Both the position numbers and the translations under genes were made by a program. A stretch of 64,000 nt of DNA, taken from NCBI GenBank assembly GCA_947500775.1, contig CANMTD010000001.1, forward strand, positions 868,001 through 932,000. The letters are read 5' to 3'. The DNA comes from an uncultured Paracoccaceae bacterium (GTDB taxonomy: Bacteria > Pseudomonadota > Alphaproteobacteria > Rhodobacterales > Rhodobacteraceae). Within the stretch, counting starts at the first letter, position 1, and each line of letters opens with the position of its first letter. Positions 14,613-23,536 of the stretch are shown piece after piece. The notes beneath the pieces were generated by a model. That model was given only the letters and a program-made list of their open reading frames with translations. It searched no databases and was not told the origin of the DNA.

Positions 14613-15542
14613 TCAGCCCTGCCCGCGCGGGTGGGCCTTTTCATAGATTTCCATCAACCGCGCGCTGTCGACGGCGGTATAGGCCTGCGTGGTCGACAGC
14701 GAACTATGGCCCAGCAATTCCTGTATCGCCCGCAGATCGCCGCCCGCGGCCAGCAGATGGGTGGCAAAGCTGTGGCGCATGGCGTGCGGCGTGACCGAGG
14801 CGGGCAGCCCCAGTTGCATCCGGGCGCGTTCCACCACCCGCGCGATCAGACGCGGGTTCAGCGCGCCGCTGCGTTCGCCGCGAAACAGCGCGGCCTCGGG
14901 TGTCAGATCGAAGGGGCAGAGGTCGGCATAGCGATCCACCGCCGCGCGGGCCTGCGGCAGCACCGGCACCAGCCGTTCCTTGCCGCCCTTGCCGCGAATG
15001 CGCAGAACCTCGGGCAGGGGGGCATCCTTGCCGGTCAGACCCAATGCTTCCGAGATGCGCAGCCCGCAGCCATACAGCAGCGTCACCACCGCCACGTCGC
15101 GGGCGGCGATCCAGCCTTTGGCGTGCTGTATTTCGACCGTGTCGATCATCGCGCGGGCCGCATCTTCGGCCAGCGGGCGGGGCAGTTTTTTCTGAAACTT
15201 CGGCGACCGGGTGGCCAGAACGGCCGTAGGATCGAACCCTTCGCGTTCGGCCAGCCAGCGATAGAACCCCTTGACCGCCGACAGGGCGCGGGCCAGCGAC
15301 CGCGCGCCCACGTCGCGGCCCCGTTCATGGGCCATCCACGCGCGCATGTCGCGGGTGCCGATGTCGCGCAGCGCGTCGATCCCGGCGGCCCCGCCCAGAT
15401 GCCCGGTCAGAAAGCCAAGAAACCGGGTGACATCGGCGGCATAGGCGGTGCGGGTGTTTTCGGCAGCCCCGTTCAGGGATTTTTCGGCACTCAGCCAGCT
15501 TTCCAGCGCCGCGCGGGCCGCCGGAGAGATCGCAAGGCTCAC
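14613..15542 (-). CDS. xerC: Tyrosine recombinase XerC
   Basis: Site-specific recombinase that, with XerD, resolves chromosome dimers at dif. All catalytic residues are visible in the 309 residues: Arg162 in GLRISE, Lys185 in GKGGKER, His253 and Arg256 in HAMRHSF, His279 in LLGHSSLSTTQ and the nucleophile Tyr288 in AYTAVD. The N-terminal core-binding domain covers about residues 10-100. It overlaps the upstream DUF484 gene by four bases, a pairing also found in many other Proteobacteria, so this is the housekeeping recombinase and not a phage integrase. Confidence 0.94.
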   Translation of the reverse strand: MSLAISPAARAALESWLSAEKSLNGAAENTRTAYAADVTRFLGFLTGHLGGAAGIDALRDIGTRDMRAWMAHERGRDVGARSLARALSAVKGFYRWLAEREGFDPTAVLATRSPKFQKKLPRPLAEDAARAMIDTVEIQHAKGWIAARDVAVVTLLYGCGLRISEALGLTGKDAPLPEVLRIRGKGGKERLVPVLPQARAAVDRYADLCPFDLTPEAALFRGERSGALNPRLIARVVERARMQLGLPASVTPHAMRHSFATHLLAAGGDLRAIQELLGHSSLSTTQAYTAVDSARLMEIYEKAHPRGQG

Positions 15543-16246
15543 GACAGCCAGCGCCGCATGGCGCGTTCGAACACCCCGGCAAAGAACACCAGCAGATCGG
15601 TGCCCTGACTGGGGGAAAACTGATGCGGGTCTTCGGCGCCCATGACCAGCAGGCCGGGCAGGCGCCCGGGGCCGAAATCAAGCTTCAGCAGGGCCTCGGA
15701 CTGAATCCAGTCGGCCTTGTCGCCGTAAAGGTTGCCGGCACCGGGCTGGACCTGCCGCAGCGTGACCTGCCGCGTGGCGGCGGGACGGGTGCGTTCAAGA
15801 TAGTCCTTGATGAACCCGGGGTCGGCCACGCGCAACACGTCGCCAAGGGTTTCCAGCGCTGCGGGCTGTTCGCCATGCGGGGTTTCCAGCACCAGACGCA
15901 CCGCATCGACCCGCAGGATATCGGCCACCTCGGCGCCCAGATTGCGCAGGAACGCCTCGAATTCCGTGGGGTCCAGCATTTTAAGAACCGCGCGGTGCAC
16001 CTGATTGGTGCCCGCGAGGTTTTCATAGGCCGCCGCGATGACCGAACGATGGGTGTCTTCCAACCGGTCCAGCCGGGTTTCCAGCCGTTCCATCGCGATG
16101 CCCCGCAGATCGACGATATTGCCGCCCATCTTGCGTTCATTGGCGGCGATCAGCGCCCGCATCATGTCTCGATCTTCCAGAACAACATTCGGATCGGCGA
16201 TGATGCGGTCGCGCAATTCATCCTCGGTCGGGGCGGTTTTGGTCAT
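15539..16246 (-). CDS. DUF484 (GAF-like) protein
   Basis: A 235-residue cytoplasmic protein of the DUF484 family, whose fold is GAF-like. The N-terminal DRIIADPNVVLEDRDMMRALI stretch is the family hallmark, followed by a coiled helix (ERLETRLDRLEDTHRSVIAAAYENL) and the GAF-like C-terminal part with PGLLVMGAEDPHQFSPSQGTDLL. The stop overlaps the xerC start by four bases. Its function is unknown; the conserved pairing with xerC suggests a role near chromosome segregation. Confidence 0.88.
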   Translation of the reverse strand: MTKTAPTEDELRDRIIADPNVVLEDRDMMRALIAANERKMGGNIVDLRGIAMERLETRLDRLEDTHRSVIAAAYENLAGTNQVHRAVLKMLDPTEFEAFLRNLGAEVADILRVDAVRLVLETPHGEQPAALETLGDVLRVADPGFIKDYLERTRPAATRQVTLRQVQPGAGNLYGDKADWIQSEALLKLDFGPGRLPGLLVMGAEDPHQFSPSQGTDLLVFFAGVFERAMRRWLS

Positions 16247-16291
16247 CTGTCGGGCCTCAAATCAGTCTTTTGATGCGACCTTACAGCAAAG

Positions 16292-16945
16292 TTACAGGAT
16301 TTTCTGCCCCGTTTTTGCCCAATCCTTCATAAACGCATCCAGCCCCTTGTCGGTCAGCACATGGTTGGCCATCTGCTTGATCACATTGGGCGGCGCGGTG
16401 GCCACATCGGCGCCGATCAGGGCGGCCTGTGTCATATGGTTGACCGACCGGATCGAGGCGGCCAGGATTTCGGTGCGGAAATCATAGTTGTCATAGATCG
16501 TGCGGATGTCCGCGATCAGGTCCATGCCGTCGATGTTGATATCGTCCAGCCGCCCGATGAAGGGCGAAATGAAGGTGGCCCCGGCCTTGGCCGCCAGCAG
16601 CGCCTGATTGGCCGAAAAGCACAGGGTGACGTTCAGCATGTTGCCTTCTTCGGACAGCACTTTGCACGCCTTCAGCCCGTCCCATGTCAGCGGCACCTTG
16701 ATGGTGATGTTATCGGCGATCTTGGCCAGCTTGCGGCCTTCGGCGATCATGTCGTCGGCCTCTGTTGCGACCACCTCGGCGGACACCGGGCCCGACACCA
16801 TGTCGCAAATCTCTTTGGTGACTTCCAGAATGTCGCGGCCCGATTTCATGATCAGCGACGGGTTGGTGGTCACACCGTCGACCATGCCAAGGTCGTTCAG
16901 TTCGGCAATGGCGGCCACATCGGCGGTATCGACAAAAAATTTCAT
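16292..16945 (-). CDS. fsa: Transaldolase-like fructose-6-phosphate aldolase (TalC/Fsa type)
   Basis: Cytoplasmic class I aldolase of the short transaldolase type. The 217-residue product opens with [13 protein letters not shown] and has GVTTNPSLI (residues 24-32) and the Schiff-base lysine Lys83 in NITIKVPLT. It also carries the conserved SPFIGRLDD and ASIRSVNH segments. From sequence alone the short family cannot be split cleanly into aldolase and transaldolase; in alphaproteobacteria without a long Tal, this type usually serves the pentose phosphate pathway. It is divergent from priA, with 89 bases between the two starts. Confidence 0.9.
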   Translation of the reverse strand: MKFFVDTADVAAIAELNDLGMVDGVTTNPSLIMKSGRDILEVTKEICDMVSGPVSAEVVATEADDMIAEGRKLAKIADNITIKVPLTWDGLKACKVLSEEGNMLNVTLCFSANQALLAAKAGATFISPFIGRLDDINIDGMDLIADIRTIYDNYDFRTEILAASIRSVNHMTQAALIGADVATAPPNVIKQMANHVLTDKGLDAFMKDWAKTGQKIL

Positions 16946-17034
16946 GGGTTTGGTCCCTGGGGTTGCTAAGGCTGTTTGCGCTTCTGATACCCCAAGCTTA
17001 GGGTTGCGGAAAGCCCCAGATTGATTGCGCTAAC

Positions 17035-19230
17035 ATGAGCCTGCCCGAATTCTATGACCAAGATGCGCTGATCGGGGTGCTGACCACCCAGCCGCTGGAC
17101 CGGGTGCTGGATTACAAGGCCCCCGAAGGCGGCTGTCATCTGGGCGCATTCGTCGAGGTGCCGCTTGGCCCGCGCAAGGTTCTGGGCGTGGTCTGGGGGC
17201 CGGGGCAGGGTGGCTATGATCTGGCCAAGGTGCGGTCGGTGATCCGGGTGCTGGACGTGGCCCCGATGCGCGAAGAAATGCGCGCCTTTCTGACCCGTGC
17301 CGCCGAGTACACGCTGACCCCGATGCCCGCGATGCTGCGGCTGGCCACGCGCGCGCCGGGGCTGGGCGATGCGCAATCGATGAAAAAGGTCTACCGGCTG
17401 GGCGATGGCACGATGGACCGGATGACCGCCGCGCGCACCCGCGTTCTGGCGGTGCTGGAGGAATACGGCGGGCTGTCCTTCACGCTGGGCGAACTGGCGG
17501 AAATGGCCGGGGTGTCGCCCTCTGTCGTCAAGGGCATGGTGGCGCAGGGTGCTGTGTCCGAACAGGACACGCCGCGCAACACGCCTTATCCCCGGCTGGA
17601 CCCGACGCTGCCGGGGCTGGAGCTGACCGATGATCAGGCAGAGGGGGCCAATCAACTCTGCGCGGGCGTGGCGGGCGGGACCTATGGCACCACCTTGCTT
17701 AAAGGTGTCACCGGATCGGGCAAGACCGAGGTTTATCTTGAGGCCGTGGCCGAATGTCTGACCCAGGGGCGGCAGGCGCTGGTGCTGTTGCCCGAAATCG
17801 CGCTGACCGCCGAATTCCTGACCCGCGTGGAAAAACGGTTCGGCGCGCGGCCCGCCGAATGGCATTCCGGTGTCACCATGACCGAACGGCGACGGTGCTG
17901 GAAAATGGTCGGGCAGGGCGGCGCACAACTGGTGGTGGGGGCGCGATCCGCGCTGTTCCTGCCGTTCCGCGATCTGGGGCTGATCGTGGTGGATGAGGAA
18001 CACGACACCTCGTACAAGCAAGAGGACGGGGTGCTGTACAGCGCGCGCGACATGGCGGTGCTGCGGGCGACATTCTGCGCCGCGCAGGTGGTGCTGGCCT
18101 CGGCCACGCCCAGTCTGGAAAGCTGGGCCAACGCGCAGGCGGGCAAATACACGCGCATCGATCTGACGTCGCGCGTGGGGGCGGCCGAGATGCCGCAGAT
18201 GCGCGCCATCGACATGCGGGCCGAGGATTTGCCGGGCAACCGCTGGGTGTCGCCCACGTTGCAGGCCGCGATCACCGACCGGATTGCCAGGGGCGAACAG
18301 GCGCTGTTGTTCATCAACCGCCGCGGCTATGCGCCGGTCACGATCTGCCGGGCCTGCGGCCATCAGATCGGTTGCGATCATTGCGACGCGCGGATGGTCG
18401 AACACCGGTTTCAGAAACGGCTGGTCTGTCATCAATGCGGTGAAACCAAACCGATCCCGACCACCTGCCCGTCGTGCGAGGCCGAGGATCGGCTGGCCCC
18501 GGTCGGTCCCGGGGTCGAACGGCTGGCCGAAGAGGTGCAGGCGCTGTTCCCCGAGGCGCGCATGGCGGTGCTGTCGTCGGACCTGTTCGGATCGGCCCGC
18601 GCGCTGAAAGCGCAGATCGAGGCGATTGCCGGGGGCGAGGCGGATATCATCATCGGCACGCAACTGGTGGCCAAGGGGCATAATTTCCCGCTGCTGACGC
18701 TGGTCGGTGTGATCGATGCCGATCTGGGGCTGCAGGGGTCCGACCTGCGCGCGGCTGAGCGCACCTTTCAACTGATGCGTCAGGTGGCCGGACGGGCGGG
18801 GCGGGCTGAACGCAAGGGCACCGCCCTGTTGCAGACCTTTCAGCCCGATCATCCGGTGATCCGCGCGATCCTGTCGGGGGATGAAGAAGGGTTCTGGCAG
18901 GCCGAGGCCGCCGAACGGCAGGCCGCCGGGGTGCCGCCCTATGGCCGGATGGCCGGGATCGTGCTGTCATCGCCCGACATTCAGGCGGTGTTCGATCTGG
19001 CCGGGGAAATGGCCCGCCGGGATGATCCGCTGCGCGCCATCGGGGCGCAGGTCTTTGGCCCCGCGCCCGCGCCGATTGCGCGTATTCGCGGGCGTCACCG
19101 GGTGCGGTTGCTGGTGAAGGCAGACAAGACCGCGCCGCTTCAGGCCGCCCTGGCGCGCTGGGCGGCGCAGTTCAAACTGCCCGCCAACCTGCGCCTGCAA
19201 ATCGACATCGATCCGCAGAGTTTCTATTAA
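17035..19230 (+). CDS. priA: Primosomal protein N' (replication restart helicase PriA)
   Basis: DNA-dependent ATPase and 3'-5' helicase that reloads the replicative helicase at stalled forks. The order is the N-terminal 3'-end-binding domain, Walker A GVTGSGKTEVYLEAV near residue 225, the DEEHD box at 320-324, and a cluster of eight cysteines (CRACG, CDHC, CHQCG, CPSC at about 440-485) binding two zinc ions. Helicase motifs V and VI (IIGTQLVAKGHNFP, QVAGRAGRAERKG) follow. At 731 residues it is full length. Its stop overlaps the convergent anti-sigma gene by four bases. Confidence 0.96.
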   Translation: MSLPEFYDQDALIGVLTTQPLDRVLDYKAPEGGCHLGAFVEVPLGPRKVLGVVWGPGQGGYDLAKVRSVIRVLDVAPMREEMRAFLTRAAEYTLTPMPAMLRLATRAPGLGDAQSMKKVYRLGDGTMDRMTAARTRVLAVLEEYGGLSFTLGELAEMAGVSPSVVKGMVAQGAVSEQDTPRNTPYPRLDPTLPGLELTDDQAEGANQLCAGVAGGTYGTTLLKGVTGSGKTEVYLEAVAECLTQGRQALVLLPEIALTAEFLTRVEKRFGARPAEWHSGVTMTERRRCWKMVGQGGAQLVVGARSALFLPFRDLGLIVVDEEHDTSYKQEDGVLYSARDMAVLRATFCAAQVVLASATPSLESWANAQAGKYTRIDLTSRVGAAEMPQMRAIDMRAEDLPGNRWVSPTLQAAITDRIARGEQALLFINRRGYAPVTICRACGHQIGCDHCDARMVEHRFQKRLVCHQCGETKPIPTTCPSCEAEDRLAPVGPGVERLAEEVQALFPEARMAVLSSDLFGSARALKAQIEAIAGGEADIIIGTQLVAKGHNFPLLTLVGVIDADLGLQGSDLRAAERTFQLMRQVAGRAGRAERKGTALLQTFQPDHPVIRAILSGDEEGFWQAEAAERQAAGVPPYGRMAGIVLSSPDIQAVFDLAGEMARRDDPLRAIGAQVFGPAPAPIARIRGRHRVRLLVKADKTAPLQAALARWAAQFKLPANLRLQIDIDPQSFY

Positions 19231-19988
19231 AGCAACTGGTCGTAGGTCCGCTTGGCCAGATCCTTCAGCCGCGCGCGCGGCATATCCCCCACCACCGCAT
19301 AGCCCAGCCCGTCGTCCTGCCAGTACAGGCTTTGGGTCGGGCCGCTGCCGGTATATTGGAACGCGCTGTCGCCGCCCGTATCCTGCCGCGAGATATAAAG
19401 GGTGATCCTTTTGCCGTCTTCGTTTTCATACATATACAGCCCGGCAGGCCCCTGTGCCGAGGGCAGGATACGCCCGCCCATCAGCGAAAACCCCGAAGCC
19501 GACAAATCCGGTGGGCGCATCTGCGTGCCCATGCGTTTGGTCATCCAGGTGTCCATATGCGCGCGTTCCGAGGCCGGAACCTCGACCGGGTGGACCACTT
19601 CGACGGCATAGGTGTCATGGGCGTCGATCGCGGCCTGCGCCAGCAGGACGGGGGCGGCGGGCGTTGCCAGATTGGCATGGCTGACCCAGCCACCGGTCGC
19701 CCCCACCGCCAGGATCGCCAGCGAGGCGGCGATCTGAAACAGGCCGGGAACGCGCCGCGGCGCGGGTGCCTGATGCAGCACAGCCCGCAGATGTTCCGGC
19801 ACGGGTTCGTCCAGCGTTTCGATGAACAGCGCCTGAATATCTGCATTCTGGCGCGCCCAGTCGGCCAGTTTGGCCTGCGCTTCGGGATCAGAGACAAGGC
19901 GCGCCTCGATCTCGGCGCGGCGTTCGGACGAAAGGGCATCTTCGAAATAGGCGATCAGCTCTTCGTCGGTCAGGGCGGATCGGGTCAT
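19227..19988 (-). CDS. Transmembrane anti-sigma factor
   Basis: A 253-residue protein with a cytoplasmic N-terminal domain (LTDEELIAYFEDALSSERR), one transmembrane helix at about residues 84-102, and a periplasmic C-terminal part ending in MPRARLKDLAKRTYDQLL. The layout matches anti-sigma factors encoded right after their ECF sigma factor; the sigma gene overlaps it by four bases. No HxxxCxxC zinc motif is present, so it is not the redox-sensing ZAS type. Signal release could involve proteolysis, but no cleavage site is visible. Confidence 0.85.
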   Translation of the reverse strand: MTRSALTDEELIAYFEDALSSERRAEIEARLVSDPEAQAKLADWARQNADIQALFIETLDEPVPEHLRAVLHQAPAPRRVPGLFQIAASLAILAVGATGGWVSHANLATPAAPVLLAQAAIDAHDTYAVEVVHPVEVPASERAHMDTWMTKRMGTQMRPPDLSASGFSLMGGRILPSAQGPAGLYMYENEDGKRITLYISRQDTGGDSAFQYTGSGPTQSLYWQDDGLGYAVVGDMPRARLKDLAKRTYDQLL

Positions 19989-20518
19989 GGGCTGGGGTCT
20001 TTCGATTTGTCTATGGGGCGTGCGGACACGGGTCGTGTCCCGTCCCGGCCGGTCATTGTGCGCAGCGTTGCGCGGGCACGCGCCAGACGGGACATCAGCG
20101 TACCTCGGGGTATATCAAGGGCCTGTGCGGCTTCGTCAAACGTTGCTCCCTGCAGGGCGACCAAAAGCAAGGCTCGGCGCTGATCTTCGGGAAGCCGGGC
20201 AATCGCCGCTTCGGTTTCGCGCAGGGCCATATAGCTATCCTGCCCCGCCGGGCGCCCGGGTTCAACCGGGAGATCATCGACGGCAACCAGGTGACCAGCG
20301 CGGGGGGCCCGCCGGATCAGGTCGCGGTGTCGGTTGATCAGGATGCGGAACATCCACGCTCGAAGCGGGCCGTCAGGCCGCCGGGAGCGATGGTGCGCCA
20401 GCGCCCGCTCCAGGCAGTCCTGAACAAGATCGTCACCGGCATCGCGATCGCGCGTCAACGCACAGGCATATCGGCGCAGGTCCGGGATAAGGGCTTCGAT
20501 TTCGTTCAGGACGTTCAT
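19985..20518 (-). CDS. ECF-family RNA polymerase sigma factor
   Basis: A 177-residue sigma-70 family protein with only regions 2 and 4. Region 2 includes RDAGDDLVQDCLERAL and LRAWMFRILINRHRD; region 4 has LPEDQRRALLLVALQGATFDEAAQALDIPRGTLMSRLARARATLR, a clear helix-turn-helix. It is followed by its anti-sigma gene and preceded, 15 bases away, by a secreted-repeat gene, all on one strand. The last 15 residues are a polar tail. Which signal it answers to is unknown. Confidence 0.93.
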   Translation of the reverse strand: MNVLNEIEALIPDLRRYACALTRDRDAGDDLVQDCLERALAHHRSRRPDGPLRAWMFRILINRHRDLIRRAPRAGHLVAVDDLPVEPGRPAGQDSYMALRETEAAIARLPEDQRRALLLVALQGATFDEAAQALDIPRGTLMSRLARARATLRTMTGRDGTRPVSARPIDKSKDPSP

Positions 20519-20533
20519 AAGCAGCTCTGACCG

Positions 20534-20914
20534 TTATGGGCGTGCCAGGTGCCAGACACCTTTGACGCCGTCGCCGGTGATGTCGCCAGCTGCGGCATCT
20601 TTGAACCAAGTGTACAGCGGCATGCCTTTATGGGTCCACTGGCGTTCGCCGGTTGCGCGGATAATGATGCCATACTCGCCCTGGGGCTTGGCGTTTTTCG
20701 AAGCTTCCAGCGGGGGCCATTTTGTGGCGCAATCGTCATAGCAGTTGGAAACCGCGGCGGTGTCCTTGTCGAACACATACAGCGACATGCCAGCGCCATC
20801 TGTCAGGATGGTGCCTTTGGCGCTGTCGCCGGACTGAATTGCGGTGGCTGCTACGGCTGCCGTGCCAAGAGTTGCGGCGGCCAAGACAAGTGCAAGCGTT
20901 GTTTTGTACATCAT
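20534..20914 (-). CDS. Secreted repeat protein of the PF03640 / COG4315 type
   Basis: A 126-residue exported protein with a signal peptide (about 1-22, AVAATA). The two family repeats are visible: ILTDGAGMSLYVFDKDTAAVSNCYDDCATKWPPL and the RQWTHKGMPLYTWFKDAAAGDITGDGVKGVWHL half, with CYDDC as the conserved Cys pair. Such proteins are often next to ECF sigma factors, as here; the sigma/anti-sigma pair follows in the same direction. The molecular role of the family is not settled. Two ATG codons are adjacent (20914 and 20911), so the start is uncertain by one residue. Confidence 0.85.
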   Translation of the reverse strand: MMYKTTLALVLAAATLGTAAVAATAIQSGDSAKGTILTDGAGMSLYVFDKDTAAVSNCYDDCATKWPPLEASKNAKPQGEYGIIIRATGERQWTHKGMPLYTWFKDAAAGDITGDGVKGVWHLARP

Positions 20915-20979
20915 CGGGTGTCCTTTGATCTGTTGTTAGGCCGGAACCTTTTTGCAACCGGCATGACAAAAGACGCAGG

Positions 20980-20998
20980 CGGGATCGAAATAATCCCG
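20980..20998 (-). promoter_or_regulatory. Inverted repeat upstream of the PF03640/ECF operon
   Basis: CGGGAT-CGAAATA-ATCCCG is a perfect 6-7-6 inverted repeat, 66-84 bases before the first gene of the operon and about 60 bases beyond the stop of the YeeE gene. It could be an operator or part of a terminator for the transporter gene. I found no convincing ECF-type promoter beside it. Confidence 0.35.
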
Positions 20999-21057
20999 AA
21001 GGGCCTATTTTTTTTATGGGGGCCCTGAAATCAAAGGGAAAATACCGCTAAAGGACG

Positions 21058-22119
21058 TCAGGCCATGACCGCGCCAGAGCGTTGATCGACCAGAACATCG
21101 GTCAGCATCGCCCCCAGCCACATGCAAACCAGCGCCAGCCATGCGGTGCCGACAAAGATCGACCCGCCGGTTACGCCCGCGCCGATGGCACAGCCGCCCG
21201 CCAGCATGCCGCCAAACCCCATCAGGGCGGCCCCGGTCATGGCGCGTTTCATGTTGTCGGCATCCTGAAACCCCTGAAACTGAAACTCGCGTTTCAACGC
21301 GGCCGAGACAAAGGCCCCGGCAAACACGCCCGCGACCAGCCCGACGTCGAATTCCAGCACGGCGTCGCGTTCCAGAAAGAACATCAGCATATGGGCCGAG
21401 GGTCCGGTGAAGGTGGCGCTTTCGACCTGAACCGGGTCAAAGGCGACCTGCGACAGGCCAAAAGTCAGAACCCACCCGACAGCCACGGCGAACCCGACAC
21501 CCGAGGCGAACACCAGCCGTGGCACCCCGATCCGGTTCCTATGGGCCAGAAACAGCGCCAGCGCGGCGGTCGCCAGACCCAGGATAAGCCCGCTGTATTG
21601 CGGCAGGCCCAAGGCGGTGATCAGATTGACGTTGGTGCCGCCCGATGTGGTCCAGAGTGCTGCCAGTTGGTCGCGCAGGGGCGACAGCCAGCCGCCAAGG
21701 CTCATCTGTGCCACAACCGCAAAGATCAGCCCCGAAATCACCGACCGCAGGTTGCCCGTGGCCGCCAGAACCAGCAACCGGCCCGAACAGCCGCGCGCCA
21801 GCACCATGCCGACCCCGAACAGCAGCCCGCCGATCACCGCCCCCGACCACGACCCCGGAACCGCCATCATCCGCGCGTCTTCGACCCGCATCAGCCCCAG
21901 CATCCGCGCGCCCTGTACCCAGACCACCGCGGTGGACCACGTCAACAGCCAGACCGAAACCCGTGGCCCCAGCTGGCCGCGGGCGAATTCAACCGTGGCC
22001 GCACGCAGGCAGAACGACGACCGTTGCGCCGCGACGCCAAACAGGACGCCGGTGATCAACCCGAACAGGGCGGCGGCGGGGGTTTCCCCGATCCATTCGA
22101 CTATGCCCAGAATATCCAT
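21058..22119 (-). CDS. YeeE/YedE-family sulfur-compound transporter
   Basis: Polytopic inner-membrane protein of 353 residues made of two related halves. The conserved Cys motifs of the family are visible: RSSFCLRAA (near residue 37), ARGCSGRLL (near 110) and GGCAIGAGVTGG (near 320). Characterised members bring thiosulfate into the cell by passing it between such cysteines. About ten hydrophobic helices can be traced. No tusA-like or sulfurtransferase gene is adjacent, so the cargo cannot be named firmly. It is divergent from the MFS gene, with an FNR-like box between them. Confidence 0.87.
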   Translation of the reverse strand: MDILGIVEWIGETPAAALFGLITGVLFGVAAQRSSFCLRAATVEFARGQLGPRVSVWLLTWSTAVVWVQGARMLGLMRVEDARMMAVPGSWSGAVIGGLLFGVGMVLARGCSGRLLVLAATGNLRSVISGLIFAVVAQMSLGGWLSPLRDQLAALWTTSGGTNVNLITALGLPQYSGLILGLATAALALFLAHRNRIGVPRLVFASGVGFAVAVGWVLTFGLSQVAFDPVQVESATFTGPSAHMLMFFLERDAVLEFDVGLVAGVFAGAFVSAALKREFQFQGFQDADNMKRAMTGAALMGFGGMLAGGCAIGAGVTGGSIFVGTAWLALVCMWLGAMLTDVLVDQRSGAVMA

Positions 22120-22179
22120 GCGGCCCCGCGTTACGATTCAGAATGGCTGCCCGGATACACGAAACCGTGAAGCGTTGCA

Positions 22180-22193
22180 TTGATCCAAATCAG
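22180..22193 (+). promoter_or_regulatory. FNR-like box between the YeeE and MFS genes
   Basis: TTGAT-CCAA-ATCAG matches nine of the ten fixed positions of the FNR consensus. It lies 61 bases from the YeeE start on one side and 56 bases from the MFS start on the other. Confidence 0.5.
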
Positions 22194-22204
22194 AGGGGGT
22201 ACAA

Positions 22205-22210
22205 TATAAT
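22205..22210 (+). promoter_or_regulatory. Consensus -10 element of the MFS gene
   Basis: A perfect TATAAT, 39 bases before the MFS start codon. The FNR-like box would be centred near -30 relative to a start at about 22217. That overlaps the -35 region and suits repression better than class II activation. Confidence 0.5.
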
Positions 22211-22248
22211 TCTCGCCATCGGCAGCGCCAGGGCATATCTGGAAAGGC

Positions 22249-23481
22249 ATGTTTCACATCGTCCCCCTTGCCGAGGCGCGAAGCCTTCCGTTCTGGCGCA
22301 GACCGGTCACATTGCTGTTTCTGATGGCGGCCGCCCTGCCGATTGCGTTCTCTACGTGGTTGGCATTGCTGAACAATTTCGTGATCGAGGCGGCGGGCTT
22401 TACCGGGGTCGAGATCGGGTTGCTGCACACCGTGCGCGAAATCCCCGGGTTTCTGGCCGTGGGCGTCATCGTTCTGATCATGGTGATGCGCGAACAGGTG
22501 CTGGGCGTTGTTGCCCTGTTGATGCTGGGGGTGGCCACCGCGGTCACGGCCCGGTTCCCGTCACTGGGCGGATTGCTGACCGTCACGATGATCAGCTCGA
22601 TCGGGTTTCATTACTATGAAACCGTGAACCAGTCGTTGCAATTGCAGTGGATTCCAAAGGGCCGCGCGCCGCAGGTTCTGGGCTGGCTTGTGGCCATCGG
22701 ATCGGCCGCCTCGCTGACTGCCTACGGGTTGCTGGTGCTGACATGGCAGACGCTGAACCTGTCCTATGATCTGGTCTATCTGATCTCGGGCGGGCTGACG
22801 GCTGGGATCGCGCTGTTCTGTCTGCTGGCATATCCGCAGTTCGAAGCGCCCGATCCGCAGTTGAAAACCATGGTGCTGCGCCGCCGGTACTGGCTGTATT
22901 ACGCGCTGCAATTCATGGCGGGGGCCCGGCGGCAGATTTTCGTGGTTTTCGCGGCCTTCATGATGGTCGAAAAATTCGGTTTCGAAGTGCATGAGGTCAC
23001 GGCGCTGTTTCTGGTGAACTATGTGGCCAACATGATCTTTGCGCCGCTGATGGGGCGGGCCGTGGGGCATTTCGGCGAACGCCGGACGCTTATCTTTGAA
23101 TACATCGGGCTGATCGGGGTCTTTTTGGCCTATGGCGGGGTTTATTACTTTGGCTGGGGCGTTTTGCTGGCGGCGGGGCTGTATGTGGTGGATCACCTGT
23201 TCTTTTCGCTGGCCTTCGCGCTGAAGACCTATTTCCAGAAAATCGCCGACCCCGGCGATATCGCGCCCACGGCGGCGGTGGCCTTTACCATCAACCACAT
23301 CGCGGCGGTATTCCTGCCGGTGGTGCTGGGATATCTGTGGGTCACATCCCCGGGATCGGTGTTCCTGCTGGCGGCCTTCATGGCGGGGGTGTCGCTGATG
23401 CTGGCGCTGATGATCCCGCGCCATCCCGAAAAGGGAAACGAGACCGTGTTTTCGCGCTATGCCGTCGCCCCGGCAGAGTAG
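22249..23481 (+). CDS. Major facilitator superfamily transporter
   Basis: A 410-residue membrane protein with about twelve hydrophobic helices in two blocks, separated by a charged loop near residues 205-215 (QLKTMVLRRRYWLYY). The loop GRAVGHFGERR near residue 270 is the MFS-type motif between helices 8 and 9. No motif identifies the substrate. The ATG at 22249 has GGAAAGG just upstream and a TATAAT box 39 bases before it. It stands alone between the YeeE gene and msrA. Confidence 0.82.
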   Translation: MFHIVPLAEARSLPFWRRPVTLLFLMAAALPIAFSTWLALLNNFVIEAAGFTGVEIGLLHTVREIPGFLAVGVIVLIMVMREQVLGVVALLMLGVATAVTARFPSLGGLLTVTMISSIGFHYYETVNQSLQLQWIPKGRAPQVLGWLVAIGSAASLTAYGLLVLTWQTLNLSYDLVYLISGGLTAGIALFCLLAYPQFEAPDPQLKTMVLRRRYWLYYALQFMAGARRQIFVVFAAFMMVEKFGFEVHEVTALFLVNYVANMIFAPLMGRAVGHFGERRTLIFEYIGLIGVFLAYGGVYYFGWGVLLAAGLYVVDHLFFSLAFALKTYFQKIADPGDIAPTAAVAFTINHIAAVFLPVVLGYLWVTSPGSVFLLAAFMAGVSLMLALMIPRHPEKGNETVFSRYAVAPAE

Positions 23482-23536
23482 CTTTTCGCCGGATCAGGTC
23501 TATATGTCGGTGCAGCACAAACAACGGAGGTGACCC

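Noticed and set aside
14613-15542. Phage or island integrase
   Set aside because: The tyrosine recombinase is paired with DUF484 and has XerC length; there are no other mobile genes or attachment repeats nearby.
21000-21027. Hairpin agggcc/ggccct around a T8 loop between the YeeE and PF03640 genes
   Set aside because: Only six pairs with the T-run inside the loop and none after the stem, so it is not a convincing terminator.
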